DNA of 64,000 nucleotides. It comes from Amaurobius ferox (lineage: Eukaryota; Arthropoda; Arachnida; Araneae; Amaurobiidae). Both the position numbers and the translations under genes were made by a program. Within the stretch, counting starts at the first letter, position 1. Each line of letters opens with the position of its first letter. This document shows positions 33,956-45,377 of this stretch, piece by piece. The notes beneath the pieces are model-generated. The model searched no databases and was not told where the DNA came from. It saw only the letters and a program-made list of their open reading frames with translations. Location: NCBI GenBank assembly GCA_951213105.1, contig OX578136.1, positions 74,641,230 through 74,705,229 on the forward strand, read 5' to 3'.

Positions 33956-34094
33956 GTGAGCCGATTTTACAAGTCTTATTATTTTTTGGTTCCTTTATGT
34001 GGTTTTTAAATCATTCGAATGAGTGTTTAAATTGTATTTTTAAAGTGGAAGTTTTAATTTCGGAAAAATTATTAGCGATTATTTTATTCAGTAA

Positions 34095-34470
34095 CTAGCA
34101 ATATACTCGATCTTCGTACGGAATGTGCATTATAAAGAAACTTAAAATTCACAATCATGTGCAAATACCTATAGTATTCTAAATGGCATTGTTATTCAAA
34201 ACATTCTATTAAAATATTTAAATTAATGCTCCTAGAAAAAAAAGTTTAGGAATATTTGTTCTTGCTATGCAAAATTATCTTCACTGGCAGATCTGAAGAA
34301 TAAAATATCCTGGTCCCGTTTGTAAACAAATTTACGAATTAGAAAAAAAAAAAATTAATTGAATCAGTATATGCCAGCATAAAAGCGCTAAAATTGTGTG
34401 AGAATATACATCCGTACTAATTATACTTTCGTAGATAAGAAAATATACCCATGTTTTAGTAGATTACTAA
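34095..34470 (-). mobile_element. Helitron 3' end, inverted, in intron 1
   Basis: On the minus strand it ends CCGTACGAAGATCG...GCTAG followed by T, with upstream TTGCACATGATTGTGAATTT matching the 3' part of the copies at 21686-28448. The 5' part is lost. It lies only about 140 bp past the exon 1 donor. Confidence 0.65.
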
Positions 34471-34489
34471 TATGAAACATTTCCAATTC

Positions 34490-35570
34490 TCTTCTATTTA
34501 ACAAAACGGTTATTCAAAAATTATAGGGGCTTTGTAAAAACAAATTATTGATCTAGAAACTGAATTTTTGTCTAAATATTTTTTGCCACTTATTGTTTTT
34601 ATTTATCTTTTATAATTTCTATAGTTTCCATTTATCTTTTCTAGATAATATAACAAGTTAAATTAAACAAAGTGAAATGAAAACTCGCTCGAATGCAAAC
34701 TTTTCTTTTCTTCCCTATTTCCGACAAAATAAGTATGAATTATTTATACTTTTGTCTGTTAGGTTCGGAGATATAGACGTCTAATGCTTCGTAACACACG
34801 TTTCGCATTTTTCGTAAAGCTCCGATTTCATCCGGGTACTCATACCATAAATTCATGTAAAAACAAAAAATCGGCGGTGGCTCCAGTCTGATGGCGCCAA
34901 AATGGTTTTGCGTGGTATTTAATTCATAAAATAAAACTCAGCTTCTGTAATATTGAAAAGCAAAATAAAAAACTCGATCCAAAATCTGATTAGTAAATAT
35001 AGATATTAATGCTAAATGTTTATCTGTTAGCCATGAAATTTTCATATTTTCAACAAGACGATTACTCGAAAACTATATGAGCTTTTTTAAAAATAAATAT
35101 GGATTTAGAAACTAAATCTCTTCATATTTTTGTAGCTTACTATTTACACCTATCTTTTATAGTTTCGAAGATATTTGGTGTGAAAATAAGAAAAATGAAA
35201 AAAATACTCGCTCGGACAGATATTTTTTTCAGTTTTTCAAAGTAATACAACTCGATCTCAAATTCAATTATATACACATGTAAGACATTCAAAGAGCTAC
35301 AAATTATTGCTTATTGATCATAGATCTTTCAATTTTTGAGATAAAAGCATAACAAATTTGAAAAACAGAAAATTTTCAATCTTCAACTTGACAAGACGAT
35401 TTCTAAAAAGTTACAAGACCATTTTTTAATAATAAATATAGATATCAATACTAAATTTACTAGTATACAGTTTTTTCCTTTACTATTTATATCTGTCTTT
35501 TATGGTTTACTATATATCTCGAGTGAAAGTTAGATTAATGAAAAAAACACTCGCTACTATTTTAAGCTTT
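34490..35570. repeat. Degenerate tandem repeat in intron 1
   Basis: Units share a phrase like ACGATTACTCGAAAACTATA, AATAAATATAGATAT, CTTACTATTTATACCTATC, TTTTATAGTTTC and AAATGAAAAAAATACTCGCT. They begin near 34505, 35050 and 35395, with a weaker one near 34970. They are diverged and non-coding. Confidence 0.55.
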
Positions 35571-35811
35571 TCAAGTTTAAATAGTAGCTCTTAAAATAGT
35601 AGCTCTACGTTCTAAGTTTTTTTTTCTTTTTTCCCGAAAGGGGGGAGGGGAGAAAAAAAAAGTTTGAAATATTGAAATTATTTTTATATATTCATAATTT
35701 TGACAATATTTTCGACAAAACGGGAAAAATTATTTACAAATTTATTGATTAAGTTCGGGGTATAAGCGTCCAAAGTGTTTACATTTTTTGTAACGCTCCA
35801 GTACAGTGGCT

Positions 35812-35945
35812 AGAATAGACACAATTAGTTCTAGACACTGTAGCTCTGGTTTGATGTGATGCGGTATAAATTTACATAAGGGTTTCTAACATGAGGCGGC
35901 GCCTCTTGTTTGAAACCCTTTTATAAATTCTTCCACATCACATTG
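35812..35945. repeat. Two adjacent hairpins
   Basis: The first has 13-bp arms ACAGTGGCTAGAA and TTCTAGACACTGT around a 13-base loop. The second is a near-palindrome of about 93 bp (35852-35944), centred on GAGGCG/GCGCCTC, whose arms include TGTGATG, AATTTA, AAGGGTTTC and AACA. The long foldback could be an element end or form a structured RNA; no function is shown. Confidence 0.7.
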
Positions 35946-36328
35946 AAAAGCGCAAAACAGGCTTGAAAGATACTTATACTTTAAAACAGTGGGCTTTTCA
36001 AACCATGGCATTCTATTCAAATATCACAGAAATTATTTTGTATTTAAAACCTTAAAGAAAAGAAGAAAGAAGAAGAAATATGGTATGCCTGATCTTTTTA
36101 GAGTAAAAATTAGGTGGTAAAGTATATGGCAAAAAATAATTGTCTTCAATTTCCGATGGGGGCCTCCACAACTTAAATTAAAGAATGAAAACCGGATAGT
36201 GGGATGCCCCTGAAGAAGGAGTGCCCGGACCCTCTGTCCTCCTAGAACCCCCCCCCCCCCCCTTAATCCGGGCCTGAGAGGCGCACGCAATAATTTTACC
36301 AAAAAACTGAAAAGAATAACAATGACAA
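35946..36328. other. No gene recognised
   Basis: Contains a C run at about 36248-36262. The minus-strand open frame here is Pro/Gly- and Phe-rich because of homopolymers and is not a credible gene. Confidence 0.5.
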
Positions 36329-36660
36329 ACGAATTCGAATTTTCGACCCCATCACAATACTTTATACATTATACTACGTATATAATGAAAGTAATAATCA
36401 TTCCGAGGTAATTTTTTTTTATTAAAAGACGAATGCCATAAACTTTAGAACGTTAGCACGAACTGTTATCGAGATATAGCATGTTTTTCAAATAAACTTA
36501 TCAAAAATGATTACATAAAATTAAAAAAAAATAGTAATTAACGTCAGATATGTTCCCTTTCTATTTGCAATATTATGCAACGTTATTCTCATGAATCTTG
36601 TCCATTTCATTCACGAGAGAAGTACTTAATAATCTTTGCATTTTGGAGCTTGTGTATTTT
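36329..36660. mobile_element. Family A fragments, rearranged
   Basis: A plus-strand 3' end (CGAATTTTCGACCCC, then the degraded terminal hairpin to about 36395) lies back to back with an inverted internal piece (about 36400-36660) containing GAACGTTAGCACGAACTGTT and GTTATTCTCATGAATC. The two halves are in opposite orientations. Confidence 0.55.
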
Positions 36661-36762
36661 GAGACCCCAAAATTCACCAATAGTCATTTATTTCATGCAA
36701 GTGATATTAAAATTAATTGGAGTGTGACGCAACTCGACTTTCTCATACCAAAATCCGTTTTT

Positions 36763-37150
36763 AACACTTTACAACATAGTTGAAAAGTGTTTATGACTTT
36801 GTTCATTCTGTCTGTCTGTCTGTCTGTCCGTTAGCACGATAACTGCCGTAAAAATGACTTTATCAAAATGAAATTTTAGTATGTTGTTCAGACGGTCTGT
36901 GGGACCTATGGGAATATAAATAAATAATATCACCTAATTAGTTTTTTATTGAACCCTGGTTGAAAAAATGAAATACATTGAACCCTATGGGACCTATTTC
37001 TTCAAATATTTTTTAAGCAAATTTAAAATTCACAGATTGCTTCGAAATTTTTAGGAAATATTCACATTATCCCATAAAATATGTAAAAGAATTTCTGAAA
37101 AATATGTTCTGTAGTTTTTTAAATAAAAATGAAAATAATAATTACACCCA
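36763..37150 (+). mobile_element. Family C repeat, 5' part
   Basis: It begins AACACTTTACAACATAGTTG with AAAAGTGTT forming a terminal hairpin. (CTGT)n, AACTGCCGTAAAAATGAC and GGTCTGTGGGACCTATG follow. It matches the full copy at 61790-62890 and is truncated on the right by a SINE piece. Confidence 0.65.
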
Positions 37151-37236
37151 TATAATGTGAAGGAGGGTACGGTCCCTGTGGATACCTCCCCCACTGGGTT
37201 CCGGTCTAAATTGGGTGGCACTTCCCGACCGTCCAA
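37151..37236 (+). mobile_element. SINE body fragment
   Basis: GAAGGAGGGTACGGTCCCTG, CCCCCACTGGGTTCCGG and GGGTGGCACTTCCCGACCG match the body of the SINE at 50213-50503. The tRNA head is missing. Confidence 0.7.
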
Positions 37237-37870
37237 ATATATTAGGTAGTTTTTTAATTAAAAATTATTTAATATAGGGAGAAAACCAATTCAATTAAAT
37301 TTTGACTTTTGGGATATCCTCCAGAAAGAAAAGAAAGATATATTATATAATAAATATCTTTCCAAGAGTTTAATTATTTTGTATATGAGAGAGGCTTCAC
37401 GATTTAAAATAAATTTGGTAGATAACAATTTTTCAAATTTTTTTTTAATTTTATATAACTCTTCATAATATACTTAGTTGATGGCATTTTTAATGCACTT
37501 TCCTACGTCCTAGAGAGTTAAAATTTGGTACACTGTAAAATTTGGTATTATTTTTGGTTTGTTGAACATTTATTTTATTCTACAAAAATTTGGTGGATCT
37601 TTAAATATAGATCCTACATTTTTTTTTTTCAAAATGGCCTGCAAATAATTCCCGTTCACTTCTATAAATCATTGCTGTAATATTGTTAAAAATTCTGATT
37701 TGGGCAGCAAATGTCTTTCCCTGCAGACTCATATTCACGTTCTCTTTATTTCTTCAACAATAATTTGAGTTTATCTACACAAAATAACAGCCATAAGTAT
37801 TTTAAATGATATTGAATTTGCACGTTAAACTTAAATTTGGTTCTCATTTGATAGCTGCACTTATTGTCAA
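37237..37870. other. No gene recognised
   Basis: AT-rich intronic sequence. Phrases such as TCACTTGTAAATTTGGTA around 37500-37620 resemble decayed family B. No coding signal was seen. Confidence 0.4.
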
Positions 37871-37942
37871 CTAGCCGCCTTTGGCGACCAGCCTGTTCGC
37901 TGCCCTTGAAAATTCTGACCGTGGCAAACTCGTTGGCGCGAC
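37871..37942 (-). mobile_element. Helitron-like 3' end (family E), inverted
   Basis: Read on the minus strand it matches 15891-15962 and ends with the hairpin CGCC-AAA-GGCG then GCTAG followed by T. It adjoins the SINE array directly. Confidence 0.5.
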
Positions 37943-39015
37943 CTACCAGAAAGGTGTAAGGTAACTGCTTGGAAGGCCAGGAAGTGCCACACAATTTAGA
38001 CCGGAACCCAATGGGGGAGGCATCCAAAGAGACCGTACCCTCCTTCCCCTACCACAAACCTCTCGGAAGGACTTGCAGTCCCACACGTTTAACGTGATCG
38101 TACTCCGCGTGAACACGGCTGCAGTTTTGGCAATGGCGGGAATCGAACCCGGGCCTACCGAGTGCAATTTCCGCGCGCTAACCATTGGGCTACTTTGCCC
38201 TACGCGACAATCTCCATAACTTTCTTTTTATTCATCCAATTTAGACCGTACCCTCCTTCCCCTACCACCAACTTCTCGGAAGGACTCACGGACCCACATG
38301 TTTAACGTGCTCGTACTCCGCGTAAACACGGCGGCAATTTTGGGAATCGAACCCGGGCCTGGTAACTGGTTGGACGGCCAGGATGTGCCACCCAATTTAG
38401 ACCGGAACCCAGTGGGGGAGGCATCCACAGGGAACGTACCCTCCTTCCCCTACCACCAACCTCTCGGAAAAACATACGGACCCATATGTTTAACGTGATC
38501 GTACTCCATGTCAGTGGCGGAAATCGAACCCGGGCCTACCGCGTGCAATTCCCGCGCGCTAACCACTGGGCTACTTCGCCCTCCGCGACAATCTCCATAA
38601 CTTTCTTTTTATTCACCCAATTTAGACCGTACCCTCCTTCCCCTACCACCAACCTCTCGGAAGGACTCACGAACCCACATGTTTAACGTGATCGTACTCT
38701 GCGTGAACGTGGCGTAAGTTTTGGCAGTGGCGGGAATCGAACCCGGGCCTACTGAGTGCAATTCCCGCGCGCTAACCACTGGGCTGCCGCGCCCTCCGCG
38801 ACAATCTCCATAACTTTCTACATATTCACCCAATTTAGACGGGAACCCAGTGGGGGAGGCATCCACAGGGGCCGTATCCTCCTTCCCCTACCACCAACCT
38901 CTCGGAAGGACTTACGGACCCACATATTTAACGTGATCGTATTCCACGTAAACACGGCGGCAGTTTTGGCAGTGGCGGGAATCGAACCCGGGCCTACCGC
39001 TAACTTCCCGCGCGC
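37943..39015 (-). repeat. Tandem array of tRNA-derived SINEs
   Basis: About five complete or partial minus-strand copies are strung together. B-boxes (GGGTTCGATTCCCGCCA type) fall near 38140, 38345, 38525, 38735 and 38985, and A-boxes (AGCCCA-TGGTTAGCGCG) near 38175, 38560 and 38780. A linker, GCGACAATCTCCATAACTTT, recurs at 38202, 38588 and 38799. The shared linker shows the array grew by tandem duplication rather than by separate insertions. Open frames across it are translated repeat. Confidence 0.8.
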
Positions 39016-39837
39016 TAATTTGCAATTTAAAATGACCATATGCTTAATTCCATCATCCTCATTCCATTGTTTCATTGTTCCATCATTTAAAATATCCATA
39101 AAATTAAAATATCCAAAAGTTAAAATATACATTTAAAAAATCCAGATCGTCCCATCATTTAAAATATAAATATAATAATTTATATAGAGCAAAGGCGCTC
39201 TATTCAGAACCGTGACGTCACCTCCACCTTGACGTCCCCACCCACCACCTTCCCTGCTTCAGCGGGGGAGAAACGAAGCGTCACGCCGAGCGGAACGGCG
39301 AGAAATTTAAAATCATGATGTCTTTAAAATTGCGATCCTGAAGGCAATTTTCATTATTTCTGGACCAGATTAGACTTGTAAGAATGCCAGATGTTTGACC
39401 TTTCTGAAAATGTAAATTATTAGTCGAAATTATGAGTACTTTTCACGATGCGAGAATTTAAAAACCAAAAATCGTTTTCTTGAGCAAAAAGTGACTTTTG
39501 TTTTAAAATCTTTAAAAAATATTAGAAATCGAAATTCAGATTTGAAATTGATATATTTTTACTCGAAATTCTCTGCTCTTTCCGATGGTGTGATTTGTTT
39601 TTTTTCTACGATGTCTGGATCGTGGAGAAAAAAGGGCAAAAAGGGCAAAAAACGGTCGAAATCGCATAAAACATTAAATAAATAAAAAAATAATTAAAAT
39701 TTTAAAAATCGGTTTTCACGTGTCCCCTTCCCTCCCCCCCGGGTCTCCGATTGCCAAATTTCGTAGCTCTCCGACGCGCGGTCGCGAAACGTATAGTGTA
39801 TAAGACAGACACACAGACATTGCCTTTTATTATATAG
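39016..39837. other. No gene recognised
   Basis: Includes a GC-richer island (39185-39305) with CCCCACCCACCACC and GCGTCACGCCGAGCGG, and a block at 39715-39838 (CTCTCCGACGCGCGGTCGCG, then CAGACACACAGACA) that looks like the end of a decayed repeat. A 64-codon lysine-rich frame at 39491-39685 is not convincing. Confidence 0.4.
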
Positions 39838-40500
39838 AAGGTGGCGTAGCGAAAACGCGAAAAAACTAGAATATCTCAAGAACGGCTAGTCCTAGAGTAA
39901 TGGGGTTAGTCTTATTTTTGTTGTCAAAAATCACGTATAAAATAGGAATTTAATTGATATAATTGAGCACACGTAGTCTTTTATTTTTATATTTAACGAT
40001 TTTTGCGGGCCATTTCGCAAAAATAGCCCGTTTCATTTTCCCGAATCATACTAGAATAACCTACAAATGATTTATATACCAAATTTTGTTAAATTTGGTA
40101 TATAAATCACTTGTAGGTTATTGAAATATTATACACCAAATTTTGCTAAATTTGTTCCATTAGTTTTTAGCTAAAGTGGATAAAGGCAATTTCTGCCGGC
40201 CATTTCGCAAAGAAGGCAGATTCTTTTATTACGAATCGTACTATAATCTAATGAACATCAGGGTTTCCTACAAAAAACATATCTACCAAATTTTATGAAA
40301 TTCGGTCCATTAGTTTTTCAATTAGAGTGGATGTTATATTCTCATAGACATACAGAAACATACACAAATATACCCTTACACACACAGACGTCTTCCTAAA
40401 AATAGTTTTTTCGTGTTCTTGAAGTCCCAAAACGTGTAGATCCTTCGAAAATTCGAGTTCCGATCTTCGGCACGATTCCAATACTTTGAATACATACACA
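39838..40500 (+). mobile_element. Family B hairpin-ended element, partial copy B3
   Basis: It contains ATATCTCAAGAACGGCTAGT, GGTTAGTCTTATT, two copies of the GCCATTTCGCAAA...GGTCCATTAGTTTTT unit and a final CGATTCCAATACTTT. The terminal GGAAAGTAA half is lost. Its middle has become a 28-bp-arm hairpin. Confidence 0.6.
40060..40117. repeat. Hairpin with 27-bp arms and TGTT loop
   Basis: Arms CCTACAAATGATTTATATAC... and its inverse ending ...CACTTGTAGG differ at one position. It lies within a family B copy and appears to come from an inverted duplication of the family's GTAGGTAAGTCACTTGTAGG-like segment. Confidence 0.8.
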
Positions 40501-40559
40501 CACACACACATATATTATCTGTGTATCTGCGTATTATCTGTGTATCTAAATTCCGTGCC

Positions 40560-41067
40560 TACGCAATTGCAATAGTTATGATTTTAAATGATCCCTAAAC
40601 TTTTATTATTTCTTCAACGAAGCCTAATTTTAACTTATGCAGAATGCAAATATTTCATGCGATTGTAAGGTGAGTTACATAAGAGTTGCTGAATTTTTTT
40701 TCACACAAAATTATTTAAAATTATTTATTTTTATTTTTCCGGCCACACATCTTGCTACCGTAAACCCTTGGGTTGGTCGTGTGGTCTGGGTCTTCAACAC
40801 AAAATTATTTAGCTCTGGAGTCTGGAACACAAGTTATATGAATGACATATTCATTGATTTTGCATAGAGAATCAGGTGATTTATATTTCGATACAGTTTT
40901 AAATATTTAAGTATAATAAATTACTGTAGTACTGTGATAATGTAAAAGATATCACCACTGAATGTATTACATTTTAGAAATTTTTAAATAAAATTGCATT
41001 TCAATTGGAAGTGTTTCATAATCAATGCTTATGCATGATTGATCTTTCTTGTTTTTTTTTTATTTTA
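40560..41067 (+). mobile_element. Family C repeat, 3' part
   Basis: Matches 62330-62890: CAACGAAGCCTAATTTTAAC, CATTGATTTTGCAT, GAATGTATTACATTTTAG, GTGTTTCATAATCAATGCTT and TGCATGATTGATCTTTCTTG at the end. A SINE-tail-like piece, CCCTTGGGTTGGTCGTGTGG, is embedded near 40760-40797. Confidence 0.65.
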
Positions 41068-41099
41068 CAAGTAAGATTTTGAAAAATAGGTAATTTAGC

Positions 41100-41470
41100 C
41101 AATGATGTCACGAACAAAATAATTGTATCGCGGCTGTTTCTCGCGATAATGATTGAAACTATTAACTCTCATTATCATGGAGCCATAAATAAAGCCTTTT
41201 ATTCATGATTATGTCAAATTTTGTTCTATGCTGCTATGTTAAAAAAATATAAAATTTTCGCTTGAAATTAAAATTTTTTTTATCTAGTTCTAAAATTTTT
41301 GATAACAAAGCCGGATATACGTGTTACGTGAAAATCCATTAATATTTGTGGCCGCTGTCCTGTTCACAAGAAATCGACCACAAGCAGACAGACAGACTGA
41401 CAAACAGACAGACATCATTCCAAAGATAATCAAAACGTATTCAGGAGGTCAAAATATATTCAAGAGGAAA
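41100..41470 (-). repeat. Family D interspersed repeat, copy 2
   Basis: Inverted copy of 20015-20440: AATTGTATCGCGGCTGTTTC, CATGATTATGTCAAATTTTG, TTAATATTTGTGGCCGCTGT, AAGAAATCGACCACA and a (CAGA)n tract. Confidence 0.65.
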
Positions 41471-41472
41471 AT

Positions 41473-41474
<2 letters not shown>

Positions 41475-41519
<45 letters not shown>

Positions 41520-41525
41520 TTCTCT
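41475..41525. repeat. (CT)n microsatellite
   Basis: CT dinucleotides with two or three interruptions. Confidence 0.95.
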
Positions 41526-41856
41526 GATACACACGCGAGAGCGTGCATGCCTGCAATTAGAGAGGTAGGTGGTCACGCTAGAAACAGATAATTCGTTCTC
41601 AAAAGTGCCCAAAGAGTCGTAAACCCAAATTCAGATTTTTTATTCTATTGCAATATTTCTATGCATATTATGTATTGTCGGAAAGGATAAATGATATATT
41701 TGAGGATTCTTAATTCGTGCTGTTATAAAGTGTAGAGAACTACCACAGATCTCCACCTGGACAATCGACCATGGGCGCCATTTTGAGAATTTATTAAGGG
41801 TAGGGAACATTTTTTGTAACATGTATATGACAATTAACCAAGACAAACCTAAATAA
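41526..41856. other. No gene recognised
   Basis: Intronic sequence between repeats. A 77-codon minus-strand frame has no recognised motif. Confidence 0.4.
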
Positions 41857-42826
41857 TCTGATGTCGGCAGCACATGACTTTCCTTATATAATTCAATGAA
41901 TTTACTACTTTTACAATAAACAAAAAATAGGCTATTCTTATAGTAGATACTTATATTCTTTCCAAGATATTGAATTTTCGTCGATTAGTCTTCATTTTTA
42001 TTGATTTAGTGCCATTTTTATCCATTTGGCGAGATTTTCGTTAATTTGGCAACATTTAAAAAAAGTCTCCAAGTTGGTGACATTCCGCCGAATTCATCGC
42101 CAAAATCTCGCCAAGCGTTATGGACGGAGAAATAAGTCATTCTTATAGCAGATAAATGACTATTGGCGTTCAAATACAAAAGTATTCCTCAAAGTATCTT
42201 TTCTCATGAATGGAATGAGCTAGATCCACGAGATTGATGTCACCCAATTTATCTCATGATATTACATATGAAAAGTGAACATGTTTCTTAACAGTTAATA
42301 TTTTTTTTTTAATTTGCGTGATTTTTTGATAAATTTATTTTAAAAATGTGCAATATCTTGAGAACGGTTCATGCTAGCGTTCTAATGTTTATGTCAATCA
42401 TTTTCTAAGGAAAAATTACAAGAGAAATGTCTATTTACGTAACTTTACTAATGGTTTTGATTTTTTAATGATTTTTGCACAATTTCACTCGAAAATTTAG
42501 AGGGATTCTGAACATCCAATTATATTTAAAAGCAATAGACTTCCAATATTCACGTATTGTAATTTTTGTACCAAATTTCATTCGAATCGCTCCATTCGTT
42601 CGTGAAATATCGTCTCCACAGACTCACTGACACACACATAGGCACATACTTTCACACACACACATAGGCACATACTTTCACACACACACAGACATCACCT
42701 CAAAAATGTTCGATTTGTGACCAGGGATGCTTGAAACGTACTCTTTCGTCGAAAACTCGAATTCGAATATTCAACCCCGTCATAATACTTTCCTTATACA
42801 TTATACTATGTATATAAGGAAAGTAA
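41857..42826 (+). mobile_element. Family A hairpin-ended element, copy A3
   Basis: It begins TCTGATGTCGGCAGCACATG and ends with the hairpin ACTTTCCTTATA...TATAAGGAAAGT then AAT. The GGCGA module (about 42020-42120) and a CA-rich tract (about 42626-42692) are in place. Confidence 0.8.
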
Positions 42827-43039
42827 TGCATGGCTTTTACCAGTAATGTGTCCCCCTTCCCTCGTATGTGATACTAGTTTATGAAAATTCGAATCTGTTG
42901 AGCATTTTAACTACCTAAGATATCAAATAAACTGGAAAAATAATATTAGTTTAGAAATCCAGAAACAAATTAAAGCTGCAAATTGCTGTTCTCAATGATT
43001 AAGAATTTTTGTCAGATCACACCTGATTGGGAGAAAAAC

Positions 43040-43572
43040 AAAATAGCAATAAATAAAGTACTTGTAAGACCAACTTTAATGTATGCTTCAGAAACCTGGA
43101 CATGATGAAAAAGCGCTTTGCATCTTTGAGAGAAAATTGTTCTACTGTATTTTTGAAAGAATTCAGGGAAAATATATTTCGAGAGGACAATACCATTTCG
43201 AACTACTATACAGATTAAATAAAAATAAAGATATAATCAAAAACATTAAAATTAACAGTATGAAATATGGCGGAACATTTATTCATTCTATAATATTAGA
43301 ACAAGAAAAAAGAAAAAAAATTATATCGACACGAATCAGAAAAAAGACCAAGGAGAAAAACGAAGTCGAGTTATGTGGACAAGGACTTTGAGGGTGTTAA
43401 AGATAAAAAAAAATTGGAAGAACGTTGCTCCAAAGGGGAGCAGCTTGGATGGAACTTCTGGGGAAGGCCTAGGCCCATAATGGGCTATCGAGTCATTGAT
43501 GATAATAATGAAGCATTTCTTGAGAAGGGGCGAAAGTTAATACTAGACTATTGTTCTAATAATTATTGTTAA
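43040..43572 (+). pseudogene. RTE-type reverse transcriptase C-terminal fragment
   Basis: With frameshifts, the plus strand encodes NKVLVRPTLMYASETWT (about 43048-43100), ALCIFERKLFYCIFERIQGK, RGQYHFELLYRL, NKNKDIIKNIKINSMKYGG and a basic stretch, followed by a second frame (43375-43572) ending at a stop. The SETWT...FERK..R.IF...R.NFEL..L order is that of RTE-type non-LTR elements after the polymerase core. The catalytic domain is missing. It is related to 32436-32830. Confidence 0.65.
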
Positions 43573-43600
43573 TTAATATCAGTATGTTAATATATTGTTA

Positions 43601-43667
43601 ATAAGTATTAACAATAGAACAATAATTAATCTAATAATTATTGTTCTATTAATAATACTTAGGCTAT
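43601..43667. repeat. AT-rich hairpin
   Basis: AAGTATTAACAATAGAACAA with TAATTA is mirrored by TAATTATTGTTCTATTAATA with ATACTT, giving arms of about 28 bp with small mismatches around a short loop. Confidence 0.7.
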
Positions 43668-44969
43668 TGTTTTAATGATGGAAATCTGATTTAGAAAAAG
43701 GAAATTATAAAATGAGCCTAATAACTTGGATCCTTCGGGTGCAGTCCTGTTAAATTACCCCCCCCCCCCTACACTCGACGCCCTTTTACTGTTAAGAATT
43801 ATACTATTGAGAGAATAGTATTTTTATTCCATAGTTGAAACGATCCACACTCATGAAAATTTCTGAATTAAAAAAAGTAATTCGATTTGGAAATTCGATT
43901 TGGAAGAATTTTTAGTTCTCATAACATATGCATGTGATAAAATGAATGAAATTTTGGTAAAAAATAATTTTACAGAAATCAGTTCTTTAGGTCAAGAAGA
44001 GCTGCTCATTTATAAAAAAATAAATGCTAATTATGCATTACGATGAAATATTTCCGTCATGTACTTAGCAGCATCAGCCGAGCGAATCCAGTTTTACCAT
44101 TATTTTTGTTAATACCGGTTTTCAGCATCAGTTCAAGTTGGAATGTTCTGCTGATGATGTTCTTTAACGGTGATTCACTGGCCAAGCTGGCATTCTATTT
44201 TTCCTTTTTTTTCCTCTTTTTGACATATTTTTCTAGTTTACAAAATTTTTAAAAGTATTTCAAGGTAAAACATTGCAAAGTTGCTGTTGAAATTCGGAAA
44301 CATATCTAGAGCATCAGAAACTTTTTCTTCATGTATATAAGGATTTAAAAATGTTAAAATAGGCTTATATCATGAACTATATGTTAGGCCAGAAAATGGA
44401 TAGGGTAGGGTAAATAAAATTATGTAAAAAATTCCCTCCCCGTTCACATGCCTGCAGGATTAGAGCTGCTTAAATCCCTGAAAACATGCGAAATCCCCCC
44501 CCCCCCCCCCGGGTTAATATTATTAAACTAGCCAGCCTCGTTTCAAGTTGGCGTAACACCTATACACGTAATAAAAGTTTTGAATATCAAAAACCGTTTC
44601 AAATTATCACAAAAGAATGGTGAGCATTTTATATTTTTGTTAACGTGAAAATTGCATATGCAAAACAATATTTCATCTCCGAACTTTGTATGTTACCTTT
44701 TCCCAACGTTTTCAGGCATTTTAATATAAAACGCAACCAGTAACAAAACATTTTTTCAATAGTTTGATCACAAGAATATTTATTACACGATTTCGATATT
44801 TGAAACGCTACTGTGGTTACAAGTGGAATCAATAAAAAAAATAATTATAGAATGTGAAACAAATAAATATAAAAACTTTGATTTTGGGGTAAGAGCTTCT
44901 ACTCATAATTCGCCATGCGAGGTATCACGTGTTGAAAATTCTCTCTCTCTCTCTGTGTGTGTATGTATA
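43668..44969. other. No gene recognised
   Basis: AT-rich intronic DNA with C runs near 43761 and 44500. Short open frames (such as the hydrophobic one at 44043-44252) have no supporting features. Confidence 0.45.
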
Positions 44970-45333
44970 TATATATATATATATAATAAAAATGTAATAT
45001 GAAAATCCAGTGATAAAATAGAGAAAAGTTGCAACTCAAAATACCCTAACTTAAAATATGCCTACAAATTAAAAAGAAGTATTAAAGAGAGAATCATAAA
45101 ACATGAGGAAAATAAAATGCTTATTTCTAGTCATCAAGCTAAAGATAATCAACAAATATCAATGGTGTGGATTCTAAAATAGAAAAACAAAAATATATCC
45201 AAGCATTAAACTTATACACGTGGCCTAAGTTTACGATCATCAGGACACGAGGATCAGGCCTAAAAATTGTTCATTTCAAAAAAATTATTTTTCAAGTCCA
45301 AGTACTTAATCAAAATGAACACAAAATATGCTT

Positions 45334-45377
<44 letters not shown>

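Noticed and set aside
37943..39015. CRISPR-like array (repeats with spacers)
   Set aside because: The repeats are long and diverged and match a tRNA-derived SINE. The sequence is eukaryotic and no cas genes are present.
38228..39136. Several minus- and plus-strand open frames of 66-126 codons
   Set aside because: All lie across tandem SINE copies and repeat the same translated phrases in different frames.
44043..44252. 69-codon hydrophobic frame with signal-peptide-like start
   Set aside because: It has no cysteine pattern, no splice support and lies in AT-rich intronic DNA. A chance frame is more likely.
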